This document shows positions 9,215 to 18,061 of a stretch of DNA of 64,000 bases, piece by piece. The translations under genes were made by a program, and so were the position numbers. The stretch spans positions 2,185,001 to 2,249,000 of the forward strand of contig NZ_CP016447.1 in assembly GCF_001714725.1 (NCBI RefSeq). Direction: 5' to 3'. The notes beneath the pieces were generated by a model, which searched no databases, was not told the origin of the DNA, and saw only the letters and a list, made by a program, of their open reading frames with translations. Source of the DNA: Acidovorax sp. RAC01. GTDB taxonomy: Bacteria; Pseudomonadota; Gammaproteobacteria; Burkholderiales; Burkholderiaceae_C. How positions within the stretch are numbered: position 1 is the stretch's first letter; each line of letters starts with the position of its first letter.

Positions 9215-9822
9215 GTAACGCTGCAGGGAGTGAACCGGACAGCCGCTGCGGGAGCTCAGCGTGAGCTGAGCTGTGCGGTGCACCCCGGCATCTGAACGCT
9301 GACGGGGCGGAATGTCCGGCGGTTGTCCGGACACTTGATCCCGTCAGACGGGTGGCGTGCCGAACAGGCGGTCGCTGCCATCGGCGGGCTGCCTCGATTC
9401 ACCAGCCTGTGCTCGCTTCAATCGTCAGTTCGGCGGTCCTTCAAGGAGCCCCTGCACAAACCAGCGCGCCTTGCGCATCTGCGGTGCCGGGTGGCCTGCC
9501 TCGCTGCAAATGCTCGCAATAACCGGGCTGCTGCCGCGTTCTGCGCCTTGCAGGCCATCCCGATTCGCAGCGCCTGGAGACCGCGTGACCCATGCAGCGG
9601 CTTCTTGAGCGAAAGTCCGTCCCACTCGGCGGCACTCGGTGCTCAAGGTGCCCCACCGGGGCACCCGCTGACTGCGCGGGGCCGTGCACTGCGGCGTGGA
9701 GCACGACCCCGCGTGGGAGGTTGATCACATCGATGGCAAAAAATCCGCCTTGGCCGGCCAGCCATCAGCGTGTCCGACCCCTTGCCATTGCCGCCGGATG
9801 CGATCTTGGGAGGGCAAGAAAA
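9215..9822. other. 608-bp non-coding accessory stretch with hairpins and a decayed repeat
   Basis: No convincing gene. Contents in order: a perfect 8-bp stem AGCTCAGC/GCTGAGCT (9253-9272), a 7-bp stem TGTCCGG/CCGGACA (9313-9333), a compact CCCGTC-A-GACGGG palindrome near 9341, a decayed copy of the MITE-like element (9443-9606), and an 8-bp stem GGTGCCCC/GGGGCACC near 9648. A short frame around 9684-9760 encodes WEVDHIDGKKS, reminiscent of an HNH nuclease core, but nothing else supports a gene. None of the hairpins has a T-tract. Confidence 0.6.
9443..9606 (+). repeat. Decayed copy of the 170-bp MITE-like element
   Basis: It aligns over its full length with the element at 31585-31754: it shares the GGAGCC-CTGCAC end, CAGCGCGCC, GCATCTG, CTCGCAATA, CTGCG..CTGCGCCTTGCAG and CATCCCGAT.CGCAGCGC. 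Its own termini are only partly inverted (AAGGAGCCCCTGCA versus AAGAAGCCGCTGCA read from the other end), and the central hairpin is broken, so it looks older or from another subfamily. Confidence 0.75.
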
Positions 9823-10368
9823 TCACTTTTCACCAAGAAGCGTCCCAAGAACTCCGCCGTCTGCTTCTGCGGTACTTCTTATCACGATAGGCGTGATGTC
9901 GGTGATGGAAATGCTGACGCGCTTCAAATTATCCGTGGCTCTTTCTTTTGAAAACGCGCATACGGCTTCCCCAGGAGGGAAAGCTACCAAAATGGCTGCA
10001 TCGGTGAGGCGGCCCGGCGTTCTTCCCACTCCGGACAGATAAACGCTTCGGACGCTGGCAGCATCGCCGCCACGCAGGCTACCGTTCAGATACCGTGCTC
10101 CCAGCCAGTCATCATTGGACCAAACGTTGATCCCGTTGAGGTCTTGTACGACCAGTGTAGGGTCCGAGTTTTCTTCGGAAGACTCGGTGAAGACAACCAA
10201 TACTTTGGCACCTTGAAACGTGGGGCCGCTGTTTTCGATAATGGTGCATCCGGATGCCGTGGTGGTTCGGGATTGCAGGCTGTTGGTGCTGATGTTCAAC
10301 AGCCCTGCGTGAGACGAAGCGGCGGCGCACAAGAGCGCCGAGATAAATGTCAGCTTGATTTTGGTCAT
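9823..10368 (-). CDS. Secreted hypothetical protein, probably foreign
   Basis: A 181-aa protein with a signal peptide (MTKIKLTFISALLCAAASSHA, cleavage probably after SHA). The mature part is rich in Ser, Thr, Asn and Asp and in predicted beta strands, with two cysteines (SGCTII and EAVCAF). No known family was recognised. Base composition is clearly lower in G+C than the neighbours and codon use is less biased, suggesting recent acquisition. It ends next to the repeat-bearing non-coding block and reads away from ruvB. Function unknown; a surface or secreted role is inferred only from the signal peptide. Confidence 0.65.
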   Translation of the reverse strand: MTKIKLTFISALLCAAASSHAGLLNISTNSLQSRTTTASGCTIIENSGPTFQGAKVLVVFTESSEENSDPTLVVQDLNGINVWSNDDWLGARYLNGSLRGGDAASVRSVYLSGVGRTPGRLTDAAILVAFPPGEAVCAFSKERATDNLKRVSISITDITPIVIRSTAEADGGVLGTLLGEK

Positions 10369-10497
10369 GGATGTATCGGTCGATATTGGTGATAAAACAT
10401 TTATGGTACGTTTACTTACTTTCAGGGTTGTAGGTGTTAACCCGTGTGCTGAAAACCGCTTTGTGCAATACGCGGTGTGCGATTATTTTGGAATGCC

Positions 10498-11556
10498 ATG
10501 ACCATCCAGACCGACGACTTCGCCCCGGCCCCTTCCAAACGCGTCATTTCTGCTGTACCCGCGTCCCCGCAAGAGGAAGCGATCGAGCGGGCGCTGCGCC
10601 CCAAGCTGCTGCAGGAGTACGTGGGCCAGGCCAAGGCGCGCGAGCAGCTGGAGATCTTCATCGGTGCGGCCCGCAAGCGCGGCGAGGCGCTGGACCATGT
10701 GTTGCTGTTCGGCCCGCCCGGGCTGGGCAAGACGACGCTCAGCCACATCATCGCGGCCGAGCTGGGCGTGAACCTGCGCCAGACCAGCGGGCCCGTGCTC
10801 GAAAAGCCCAAGGACCTTGCGGCGCTGCTGACCAACCTGGAAAAGAACGACGTTCTCTTCATTGACGAGATCCACCGCCTCTCGCCCGTGGTCGAAGAAA
10901 TCCTCTACCCCGCCCTGGAGGACTACCAGATCGACATCATGATCGGCGAGGGGCCGGCGGCGCGCAGCATCAAGCTCGATCTGCAGCCCTTCACGCTGGT
11001 GGGTGCCACCACCCGCGCCGGGATGTTGACCAACCCGCTGCGCGACCGATTTGGCATCGTGGCGCGGCTGGAGTTCTACACGGCCGAGGAGCTGGCGCGC
11101 ATCGTCAAGCGCAGCGCCGGGCTGCTCAATGCGCCCATGGATGACGAAGGCGGTTTTGAGATCGCCCGCCGCTCGCGCGGCACGCCCCGCATTGCCAACC
11201 GCCTGCTGCGCCGCGTGCGCGACTATGCCGAGGTCAAGAGCGATGGCCGCATCACCAAGGATATTGCCGACCGGGCGCTGGCCATGCTGGACGTGGACCC
11301 GCAGGGCTTTGACGTGATGGACCGCAAGCTGCTCGAAGCCGTGATCCACCGCTTTGACGGCGGCCCCGTGGGGCTGGACAACATTGCCGCCAGCATCGGC
11401 GAAGAGGCCGGCACCATCGAGGACGTGATCGAGCCCTACCTGATCCAGCAAGGCTTTTTGCAGCGCACACCGCGCGGGCGCATTGCCACGCTGGCGGCGT
11501 TCCGGCACCTGGGGGTGGCACCACCGCAGGCGGCGGGCGGGCTGTTTTCCGAATAG
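10498..11556 (+). CDS. ruvB: Holliday junction DNA helicase ATPase RuvB
   Basis: Hexameric AAA+ motor that, with RuvA, drives branch migration at Holliday junctions; 352 aa, full length. Walker A is GPPGLGKTT near residue 77, Walker B is VLFIDEIH, sensor 1 is GATTRAG with arginine finger region LRDRFG, and a winged-helix C-terminal domain follows ([20 protein letters not shown]). The ATG at 10498 (MTIQTDD) was chosen over an in-frame codon seven residues upstream because the family N-terminus starts here. It is separated from ruvA by the protease and the orphan secreted gene, so it needs its own promoter; the AT-rich 10380-10490 stretch is the likely place. Confidence 0.97.
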   Translation: MTIQTDDFAPAPSKRVISAVPASPQEEAIERALRPKLLQEYVGQAKAREQLEIFIGAARKRGEALDHVLLFGPPGLGKTTLSHIIAAELGVNLRQTSGPVLEKPKDLAALLTNLEKNDVLFIDEIHRLSPVVEEILYPALEDYQIDIMIGEGPAARSIKLDLQPFTLVGATTRAGMLTNPLRDRFGIVARLEFYTAEELARIVKRSAGLLNAPMDDEGGFEIARRSRGTPRIANRLLRRVRDYAEVKSDGRITKDIADRALAMLDVDPQGFDVMDRKLLEAVIHRFDGGPVGLDNIAASIGEEAGTIEDVIEPYLIQQGFLQRTPRGRIATLAAFRHLGVAPPQAAGGLFSE

Positions 11557-11620
11557 CGCCCCATTGGCTACCGGTGGTACCCATGGCATTCATTGCATTC
11601 ACGAACCCCGGGACAGTGCG

Positions 11621-12907
11621 GTGAACACGCGCCGCATGGCCCTTGTGGTGGGCGCGGTGCTGCTGGCGGGCGCTGCAGCTATCGGTTCCCTGGCGCTGCG
11701 CGGCCCGCAGGTCGATGCGCTGGTGGTGCAGTCGGCGCCGCTCGTACGCACCTTGCAGTTTTCAGCCCGCGTGGCCACGCTGTCGCGGGTGGATGTGGGC
11801 AGCACGGTGACCGGCCGGGTGGCGCAGGTGCGCGTGGCTGAAGGCGCGCAGGTGCGCCAGGGCGATGTGCTGATCGAGCTGGAGTCCGACGAGCTGCGCG
11901 CCGCGCTGGCACAGGCTGTGGCTTCCGAGCAGCAGGCGCGTGCGCGTCTGGCCGGGCTGCGCAGCAGTGGCCGCAGCGCAGCGGTGGCAGCGCGTGCCCA
12001 GGCCGATGCCACGCAGCAGGCGGCCACGGCCAGCCTGGCGCGGGTGCAAAAGCTCGTGGCCGAAGGTTTCTACAGCCCGGCGCAGCTCGACGATGCCCGG
12101 CGCGCCGTCGAGGTCGCGCGCGCCCAGCAGCAAAGCGCGCAGGCGCAGATCGAGGCCAATGCCGAGGCAGGGACCGATGTGGCACAGGCGCAGGCGCAGC
12201 TGGCGCTGGCCCAGGCGGCCACGGCGGCAGCACGGGCGCGCCTGGCACAGGCAGCGGTGCTGGCACCGGCCGATGCCCGCGTGCTGGTGCGTGAGGTCGA
12301 GCCCGGGCAGATCGTGCAGCCCGGCAAGGCGCTGCTCAGCCTGGCACTGGCCGGGCCCACCCAGCTGGTGGCGCCGGTGGATGAGCGCTTTCTGGACCAG
12401 CTTCAGCCCGGCCAGAAGGCATCGGTGGTGGCCGATGCATTTGCCGGCCAGCGCTTTGCAGCGCGTGTGCTGTCCATTGCCCCCGCCGTGGATGCCCAGC
12501 GCGGCGCCATCGAAGTGAAATTTGCCCTGGAGCAGCAGGCGCCTGCGTTTCTGCGCGAGGACATGACACTGTCGGTGGAGGTGGAGACTGCCCGGCGCGA
12601 CAAGGCACTCGTCTTGCCGCAGACCGCCCTGCGCAGCACCGGAGGTGCGGACTCAGCCATCGTGCTGGTGCTGCAGGACGGCCGTGCCCAGGCGCGCGGT
12701 GTTCGGCTGGGCCTGCGTACGCTCGATGCGGTCGAGGTGATGGACGGCCTGAAAGAAGGCGACACCGTACTGCGCGGCGGCGACCTGCAGGCGGGTGACC
12801 GGGTACGGCCCCGCACGGTGCCGTGGGCGGCAGGCCTGCCAGCGAAAATCGGTCCGGGGGCGGGTGCCGATGCAGGCGCCGCCCTCACCAACGCCATGGG
12901 CCGCTGA
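11621..12907 (+). CDS. Periplasmic adaptor (HlyD/MacA type) of an ABC export system
   Basis: Membrane fusion protein linking an inner-membrane ABC exporter to an outer-membrane channel; 428 aa. An N-terminal membrane anchor (ALVVGAVLLAGAAAIGSLAL) is followed by a lipoyl/biotinyl half (VTGRVAQVRVAEGAQVRQGDVL), a long Ala/Gln-rich coiled coil (about residues 85-205), the second lipoyl half (APADARVLVREVEPGQIVQPG) and beta-barrel and membrane-proximal domains. The GTG at 11621 was chosen; an ATG five codons later is possible. It is followed after 9 bp by the permease and then the ATPase, which together make a MacAB-like tripartite set without its own TolC in the window. Substrate unknown. Confidence 0.9.
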   Translation: MNTRRMALVVGAVLLAGAAAIGSLALRGPQVDALVVQSAPLVRTLQFSARVATLSRVDVGSTVTGRVAQVRVAEGAQVRQGDVLIELESDELRAALAQAVASEQQARARLAGLRSSGRSAAVAARAQADATQQAATASLARVQKLVAEGFYSPAQLDDARRAVEVARAQQQSAQAQIEANAEAGTDVAQAQAQLALAQAATAAARARLAQAAVLAPADARVLVREVEPGQIVQPGKALLSLALAGPTQLVAPVDERFLDQLQPGQKASVVADAFAGQRFAARVLSIAPAVDAQRGAIEVKFALEQQAPAFLREDMTLSVEVETARRDKALVLPQTALRSTGGADSAIVLVLQDGRAQARGVRLGLRTLDAVEVMDGLKEGDTVLRGGDLQAGDRVRPRTVPWAAGLPAKIGPGAGADAGAALTNAMGR

Positions 12908-12916
12908 GCAGTCCCC

Positions 12917-14155
12917 ATGCGGATCTGGCCCGGCTTCGAGTTCCGCGTGGCGCTGCGCTTTCTGCGCGAAGGGCGCATGCAGACCGTGCTCATCATCGTG
13001 GGTGTGGCGGCGGGCGTGGCAGTCATTGCCTACATCTCGGCGCTCATCAGCGGCCTGCAGGCCAACACCCTGAACAAGACCCTGGGCGCGCAGGCGCACA
13101 TCACCCTGCGGGCGCCCGATGACGCCGTCACCCCGGCGGCATTGGCTGTGCCGGGCGTTGCCGTGCTGACGGACACCCAGCCGCGCGCGCAGCGCCTGCG
13201 ATCGGTGGCCAACTGGCAGGCACTGGTGCCGCTGCTGGAGGCAATGCCCGAAGTTGCAGGCGTCTCGCCCATGGTGTCGGGCGCAGGCCTTGCGCTGCGC
13301 GGCGAGGCCACGCAGGCCATTGCCCTGATGGGCGTGGACCTGGACCGCTACGACCGCGTGGTGGGGCTGCGCGCCAAGGTCATCAGCGGCAGCGCACGGC
13401 TGGCGCCAGGCGAGGCCATCGTGGGGCGCGAGCTGGCGGCCGACCTGGGGGTGCGCGTGGGCGACCGCCTCACGGTGCAGACCGGCAGCGCCAGCGGCAC
13501 CGTGAGCGATTCGGTGCGCGTGACCGCGCTGGTGGACCTGGGCGTGAAGGACCTCAACCGCCGCACCGTGATCGTGCCGCTGCGCGCAGCACAAAGCCTG
13601 CTGGCATTGCCCGGCGGTGCCAGCCAGCTCGACCTGACCCTGCATGACGTGTGGGTGGCGAAATCGCTGGCGCAAGACCTGCAAAACCGATTTCCCTACA
13701 AGATTGAAAGCTGGCAGGAGACCAATGCCCAGCTGGTGTCGGCCCTCAACGCGCAGTCCATCAGCACGGCCATCATCCGGGGCGTGGTGCTGGCGGTGGT
13801 GGTGCTGGGCATGGCCAGCGTGCTGGTGGTGTCGGTGGTGCAAAAGGGCCGCGAGATTGGCATCCTGCGCGCCATGGGCGCCACGCGCGGGCAGGTGCTA
13901 CGGGTGTTTCTGGTGCAGGGCGCGGTGGTGGGCGCGCTGGGCTCGGTGCTGGGGCTGCTGCTGGCGGTGGGCTTGATCTGGGTGTTTACCCACTTTGTTC
14001 GCGGCTCGGATGGCCTGCCGCTGTTTTCGATTGCGCTGCCGCCGGTCATGGCCTTGCAGATTGCGCTGATCGCGGCCGTGTGCGGCGTGCTGGCCGCCGT
14101 GGCGCCTGCGCGCAGGGCCGCTGCGCTGGACCCGGCCCAGGCCATCAGGCTGTGA
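12917..14155 (+). CDS. ABC transporter permease, FtsX/MacB type
   Basis: Inner-membrane permease, 412 aa, with the four-helix MacB/LolC topology: one N-terminal helix (VLIIVGVAAGVAVIAYISALISGL), a large periplasmic domain (about residues 50-270) and three C-terminal helices. The FtsX core is marked by VSVVQKGREIGILRAMGATRGQV just after the second helix, and ARRAAALDPAQAIRL ends the protein as is usual in the family. It sits between the adaptor and the ATPase; its TGA overlaps the ATPase ATG (TGATG at 14153-14157). It probably exports a lipoprotein, peptide or amphiphile by mechanotransmission (family knowledge). Confidence 0.92.
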   Translation: MRIWPGFEFRVALRFLREGRMQTVLIIVGVAAGVAVIAYISALISGLQANTLNKTLGAQAHITLRAPDDAVTPAALAVPGVAVLTDTQPRAQRLRSVANWQALVPLLEAMPEVAGVSPMVSGAGLALRGEATQAIALMGVDLDRYDRVVGLRAKVISGSARLAPGEAIVGRELAADLGVRVGDRLTVQTGSASGTVSDSVRVTALVDLGVKDLNRRTVIVPLRAAQSLLALPGGASQLDLTLHDVWVAKSLAQDLQNRFPYKIESWQETNAQLVSALNAQSISTAIIRGVVLAVVVLGMASVLVVSVVQKGREIGILRAMGATRGQVLRVFLVQGAVVGALGSVLGLLLAVGLIWVFTHFVRGSDGLPLFSIALPPVMALQIALIAAVCGVLAAVAPARRAAALDPAQAIRL

Positions 14156-14916
14156 TGACCCCCGCCGCCACCACCCGCCCCGCTGCCGGCCACGGCGATG
14201 CCCTGATCGCGCTGGATGCCGTGCGCAAAAGCTACAACATCGGCCGCCCCAGCGAGGCCGAGGTGCTGCACGGCATCGACCTGCGCGTGGGCCGAGGTGA
14301 GTTCATTGCGTTGATGGGCCCCTCCGGCTCGGGCAAGAGCACGCTGCTGAACATCCTGGGGCTGCTCGAACGCATGACGTCGGGCAGCTACCGGCTGGGC
14401 GGCGAAGAAGTCCAGGGCCTCGATGATGCGGCGCTGACCTTGCGCCGGCGCAGCACGCTCGGGTTCGTCTTCCAGTTCCACCACCTGCTGCCTGCGTTTT
14501 CGGCACTGGAGAACGTCACGCTGCCCGCCCTGATGGCCGAGGGCCGCGTGAGCGCCACGCACCTGGCGCATGCGCGCAGCCTGCTCGACGCCGTGGGCCT
14601 GGCACAGGCCATGCACAAGCGCCCGTCGGAGCTTTCGGGCGGCATGCAGCAGCGGGTGGCCATTGCGCGCGCGCTGGTCATGAACCCGCCGCTGGTGCTG
14701 GCCGACGAGCCCACGGGCAATCTGGATACCGCCTCGTCGTCCGAGGTGTTTGCGCTGCTGCGGCGCATCCATGCCGAGCGGGGCACGAGTTTTGTGGTGG
14801 TCACGCACGACCCGCGTCTGGCCGCGCGTTGCGACCGGCTGGTGGAGCTGGTCGATGGCCGCATCGCGCGCGACGAAGCCATCACCTGGGGCGCGGAGCC
14901 TGCCCACGCCGGGTGA
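14155..14916 (+). CDS. ABC transporter ATP-binding protein, LolD/MacB type
   Basis: Cytoplasmic ATPase of the tripartite exporter, 253 aa. It has Walker A GPSGSGKST, a Q-loop region FVFQFHHLLPAFSALENV, the ABC signature LSGGMQQR, Walker B LVLADEPTGNLD and H-loop VVTHD, all intact. The LLPAFSALENV segment is typical of the LolD/FtsE/MacB group. The start overlaps the permease stop by one base (TGATG), strong evidence for coupling. It is followed by dispersed repeat copy 3 and a convergent gene. Confidence 0.95.
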   Translation: MTPAATTRPAAGHGDALIALDAVRKSYNIGRPSEAEVLHGIDLRVGRGEFIALMGPSGSGKSTLLNILGLLERMTSGSYRLGGEEVQGLDDAALTLRRRSTLGFVFQFHHLLPAFSALENVTLPALMAEGRVSATHLAHARSLLDAVGLAQAMHKRPSELSGGMQQRVAIARALVMNPPLVLADEPTGNLDTASSSEVFALLRRIHAERGTSFVVVTHDPRLAARCDRLVELVDGRIARDEAITWGAEPAHAG

Positions 14917-14929
14917 GTGTGAGACTTTC

Positions 14930-15000
14930 AGTTTGCTATTCAATCAATAGCTTAAAAGGCTTTGGGAGTAAGCGCTACGGGCTAATCTGGCCTTGAAAAC
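14930..15000 (+). repeat. AT-rich dispersed repeat, copy 3 (between convergent genes)
   Basis: It starts TTTGCTATTCAATCAATAGC and continues through AAGCGCTA to CTGGCCTTGAAAA. It lies between the stop of the ABC ATPase and the stop of the convergent hydroxylase/lysoplasmalogenase gene, and is one of the best-preserved copies in the window. Confidence 0.8.
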
Positions 15001-15017
15001 ACCGAGCGCCGCGATTC

Positions 15018-16838
15018 TCAGGACGGCCGTGCCGCCGTCTCGGCGCGAGTGTCCATGGGCGTGTGCGCGCAGGCCTCGCCCTGGACTGCGCGCTGTGCTG
15101 CACGGTCCCGGGCCAGGCCCGACAGCCACCCGCCGACGATCAACGCCTGCGCTGCGTAGTAGGTGCCCAGCACCCAGACCTGCGCCATCGGCAGCGGCGT
15201 CACAAAACGGTTCGTAGCCAGCAGCGAATCGCTGAGCATGAAGAACCCCGCGCCGACGGCCACCATCACCGAAGGCGCATCGCGCAATACCGTCGCCCGC
15301 CCGATGGCCTGGGCCGCCATCAGCGCGATCACCAGCACATAGGCGGCCACCGGCACGCGCAGCGCCGGGGGCAAGCCGCCAGTCCACAGGAAGGCATACA
15401 TGGCCACACCAATGCCCAGGGTGGTGGCCAGGGCGCCCCGGTGCGGAAACCACTGCTGGCCGCCTTTGAACAGCGCCACGTAAAACAGGTGCGCCACCAG
15501 AAAGCTCACCAGCCCAGGGATGAAGAACCCGGGCAGCATGAGAAACACATCGCCCGCCAGCGATCCGGTGAGCGCTGCCAGCATGAAAACACGGTTCTTC
15601 GTGCTGAATTGGCCGCCATCGCTTGCCTTGGTTGAATTAATGGCTATTAAAATAATAGCAATCACCATGGTCAGCGGCTTGAACAGCAGGTGCCACTGCG
15701 CCAGCCCCAGCGCACTGGTGGCGGTGGCCAGGGCCGCGCTTTGCAGCATCAGTGCCATCAGCATGCCGATGCGCCCCTGCATCACGGCGCCCAGTGACCA
15801 TTGGGCCGTCAGCAGCACGGCAAACCAGATGGCGTTGTGCGCCAGCGGCGCTGCATCGGCCCGCCACAGAAAGACCGCCACGCCCGCCAGCAGCGCGGCA
15901 AACTGCGCCAGCGCAAACCACTGCACGGCGCGCGACATGGGCGGCTGGTACCGCTGCATCTGCGCCAGGCTGAACGCCGGCTTTGGAAAGCGCTGCGCCA
16001 CATCGGACGGTCGCCAGCCGGGGGGCTTGACCCACACCCGGAGCTTGTCAGCCCAGCTGCGGGCGTGCCAGCTGTCGTGCGCCAGCCCCGCGTACACCTG
16101 TGCGTTGGCCCACAGCGGGTCCCAGCTGTTGAGCAGGCCGCGTGTGCCGTACACGCACTTCTCGCGGTCATCCTCGTCCTTGAAGGTGCCAAAGAGCCGG
16201 TCCCACACGATGAGGATGCCGCCGTAGTTCTTGTCCAGGTAAGGGTCGTTCACCGCATGGTGCACCCGGTGGTTGCTGGGGCTGCAAAACCACCGGTCAA
16301 ACCAGCCGAGCTTGCCGACCTGCTCGGTGTGCACCCAGAACTGGTAGAGCAGGTCGATGAGCGCCACCACCGCAAACACCAGCGGCGGCACGCCCGCCAG
16401 CGCCATGGGCACGTAGAACACCCAGCCCAGCAGCGCGCCCGAGCTGGTCTGGCGCAAGGCGGTGGAAAGGTTGTAGTCCTGGCTCTGGTGGTGCACGGCG
16501 TGCGCGGCCCACAGCACGGCCGATTCGTGCCCCATGCGGTGCAGCCAGTAGTAGCAAAAATCGTAGAACACCAGCGCCAGCAGCCAGCCGGGCAGGCTGG
16601 TCCAGAAGGCGTCGCTGCGCCACAGCGCCACATGCTCGAACAGTGCGGTGTAGATGCCCATGCGCAGCAGGCGCGTGAACACGGCACTGGTCTGGCTCAG
16701 CATCCCCAGGCTGATGCTGCTCACCGCATCGGCCAGGCGGTAGGTGTTGCGCTGGCGACGGTAGCCCACAGCCAGCTCGACTGCGATCAGCAACAGAAAA
16801 ACCGGCGTGGCAAGAACAATGATCTGGGTGGGGCTCAT
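15018..16838 (-). CDS. Fusion: fatty-acid-hydroxylase (sterol desaturase/AGMO-like) plus lysoplasmalogenase (YhhN/TMEM86-like)
   Basis: A 606-aa polytopic membrane protein. The N-terminal half (about residues 1-260) belongs to the di-iron fatty acid hydroxylase superfamily: histidine clusters HRMGHE near residue 101, AVHHQ near 117 and NHRVHH near 195 are complete. The C-terminal half (about 345-590) shows the YhhN/TMEM86 pattern: FKPLTM, SLAGDVFLMLPG, LVAHLFYVALF and a final GTYYAAQALIV. The first family includes alkylglycerol monooxygenase and the second hydrolyses the vinyl-ether bond of lysoplasmalogens, so a single ether-lipid-cleaving polypeptide is plausible (inference). Residues about 392-411 (IILIAINSTKASDGGQ) are encoded by an AT-rich dispersed repeat lying in frame. 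The ATG at 16838 precedes MSPTQIIVL, a membrane helix. Confidence 0.88.
   Translation of the reverse strand: MSPTQIIVLATPVFLLLIAVELAVGYRRQRNTYRLADAVSSISLGMLSQTSAVFTRLLRMGIYTALFEHVALWRSDAFWTSLPGWLLALVFYDFCYYWLHRMGHESAVLWAAHAVHHQSQDYNLSTALRQTSSGALLGWVFYVPMALAGVPPLVFAVVALIDLLYQFWVHTEQVGKLGWFDRWFCSPSNHRVHHAVNDPYLDKNYGGILIVWDRLFGTFKDEDDREKCVYGTRGLLNSWDPLWANAQVYAGLAHDSWHARSWADKLRVWVKPPGWRPSDVAQRFPKPAFSLAQMQRYQPPMSRAVQWFALAQFAALLAGVAVFLWRADAAPLAHNAIWFAVLLTAQWSLGAVMQGRIGMLMALMLQSAALATATSALGLAQWHLLFKPLTMVIAIILIAINSTKASDGGQFSTKNRVFMLAALTGSLAGDVFLMLPGFFIPGLVSFLVAHLFYVALFKGGQQWFPHRGALATTLGIGVAMYAFLWTGGLPPALRVPVAAYVLVIALMAAQAIGRATVLRDAPSVMVAVGAGFFMLSDSLLATNRFVTPLPMAQVWVLGTYYAAQALIVGGWLSGLARDRAAQRAVQGEACAHTPMDTRAETAARPS
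15606..15662 (-). repeat. AT-rich dispersed repeat, copy 4, in frame inside the hydroxylase/lysoplasmalogenase gene
   Basis: On the minus strand it reads TTGCTATTATTTTAATAGCC, then about 20 bases, then CAAGCGATGGCGGCCAA, the same skeleton as intergenic copies. It has the same orientation as the gene and codes without a stop, forming the end of a membrane helix and the next loop in the lysoplasmalogenase half. Confidence 0.8.
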
Positions 16839-16891
16839 GGGTCACCGCGGGCGCCCGGCGTGGCACGCGCATCGCCCCATTCTTGCGCCGA

Positions 16892-18061
16892 TCAGGTCAG
16901 CGCGCCTCTGGCATCAACCCTGATGATGCGTTCCACCACGCCGTCCAGCAGGCCACCGCGCACGCCGATCATGAAGTCGTACAGGTTCACGGTGGGGTCG
17001 CAGTGGCCCGGAATCAGCCAGAGCATCTGCCCCAGTCCAGGCAGCCGTGCCTGGGGCCCCTGGGCGTACAGCAGGCCATGCTCGTCACCTGCATTGGCGT
17101 AGCGCAAGGCGTAGTCGGGCGACAGCAGGGCCACGGTGGGCAGGCCCGAGTCGATGGCGTGGCTCTTGTGGCCTGCATCGCACACGGCGTGGCCTTCGTG
17201 CACCGAAATCACCTGCGTCTTGATGAAGGCGGCGTGCTCAAACTGCGGCTGGGCCGGCTCGCGCTCGTTGCGGGCGTAGTCGGCATCCATGAACAGGAAG
17301 GAACCCGCCTGCAGCTCGCCAAACACGCCGCTGGCGGCCTCGTGCACCAGCGTGCCGGTGCCCGAGCCGGTGACCAGCGGCACGGGCAGGCCCGCGTCTT
17401 CGATCAGCTGGCGGGTGTGCCGCGCGGCGGCCACCACGTCGGCAATGGCCGATCTGCGGCCCACCGTGCTGGCCATGTGCTGCGCGCGCCCGTGGTATGC
17501 CTGCAGGCCCGCGAACCGCAGGCGGCCATGCTGTGCCACGGCCTGCGCCAGTGCCACGGCGGCCTCGCCGGGCGGCACGCCGCAGCGGCCCTGGCCCACG
17601 TCAATTTCCACCAGCACGTCAATGCCCGCATCGCTGCCATGCTGCGCCATGGCGTCGGCCAGCCGCGCAATGCCTTCGGCGTGGTCCACCGCAATCGCCA
17701 GGCGCCCGCCCTGGGCGGCCAGGCGTGCGGCCAGCCGCGCGGCGCGCTGCAGCTTGGGCATGGCCACCACCTCGTTGGTGATGGCGATATCGGTCACGCC
17801 GCCGTCGGCCAGCGCCTCGGCTTCCGACACCTTCTGCACGCAGACGCCCTGAGCACCGGCCCGCTGCATCTGCAGCGCCAGCGCGGCGCTCTTGTGCATC
17901 TTGGCGTGCGGGCGCCAGCGCACCTGGTGCTTGCGGGCAAAGTCGGCCATGCGCTGGATGTTGCGCTCCATGGCGTCGAGGTCGATCACCAGCGCAGGCG
18001 TGTCGATCAGGTCCACGCGCTGGCCGATGGCCGACTTGAGGGTGTCAGGTATGGGTTTCAT
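16892..18061 (-). CDS. D-threonine aldolase/D-serine dehydratase-like PLP enzyme
   Basis: PLP-dependent enzyme of the alanine racemase N-terminal fold (DSD1/D-threonine aldolase family), 389 aa. The PLP lysine is likely in RPHAKMHKS near residue 60. LIDTPALVIDLDAMERNI opens the TIM barrel, and IPGHCDPTVNLYDFMIG near the C-terminus carries the conserved His-x-Cys metal site. The family cleaves D-threonine to glycine and acetaldehyde or dehydrates D-serine; which reaction applies is not decidable here. The ATG at 18061 (MKPIPDTLK) was chosen; an upstream Met adds four residues. The start overlaps the end of the histidine phosphatase gene by 17 bp on the same strand, so they are probably one transcript. 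Confidence 0.87.
   Translation of the reverse strand: MKPIPDTLKSAIGQRVDLIDTPALVIDLDAMERNIQRMADFARKHQVRWRPHAKMHKSAALALQMQRAGAQGVCVQKVSEAEALADGGVTDIAITNEVVAMPKLQRAARLAARLAAQGGRLAIAVDHAEGIARLADAMAQHGSDAGIDVLVEIDVGQGRCGVPPGEAAVALAQAVAQHGRLRFAGLQAYHGRAQHMASTVGRRSAIADVVAAARHTRQLIEDAGLPVPLVTGSGTGTLVHEAASGVFGELQAGSFLFMDADYARNEREPAQPQFEHAAFIKTQVISVHEGHAVCDAGHKSHAIDSGLPTVALLSPDYALRYANAGDEHGLLYAQGPQARLPGLGQMLWLIPGHCDPTVNLYDFMIGVRGGLLDGVVERIIRVDARGALT

Noticed and set aside
9684..9890. A short frame with WEVDHIDGKKS, resembling an HNH nuclease core
   Set aside because: Only about ten residues resemble the motif; the rest shows no HNH features and the frame is short. Kept only as a possible remnant.
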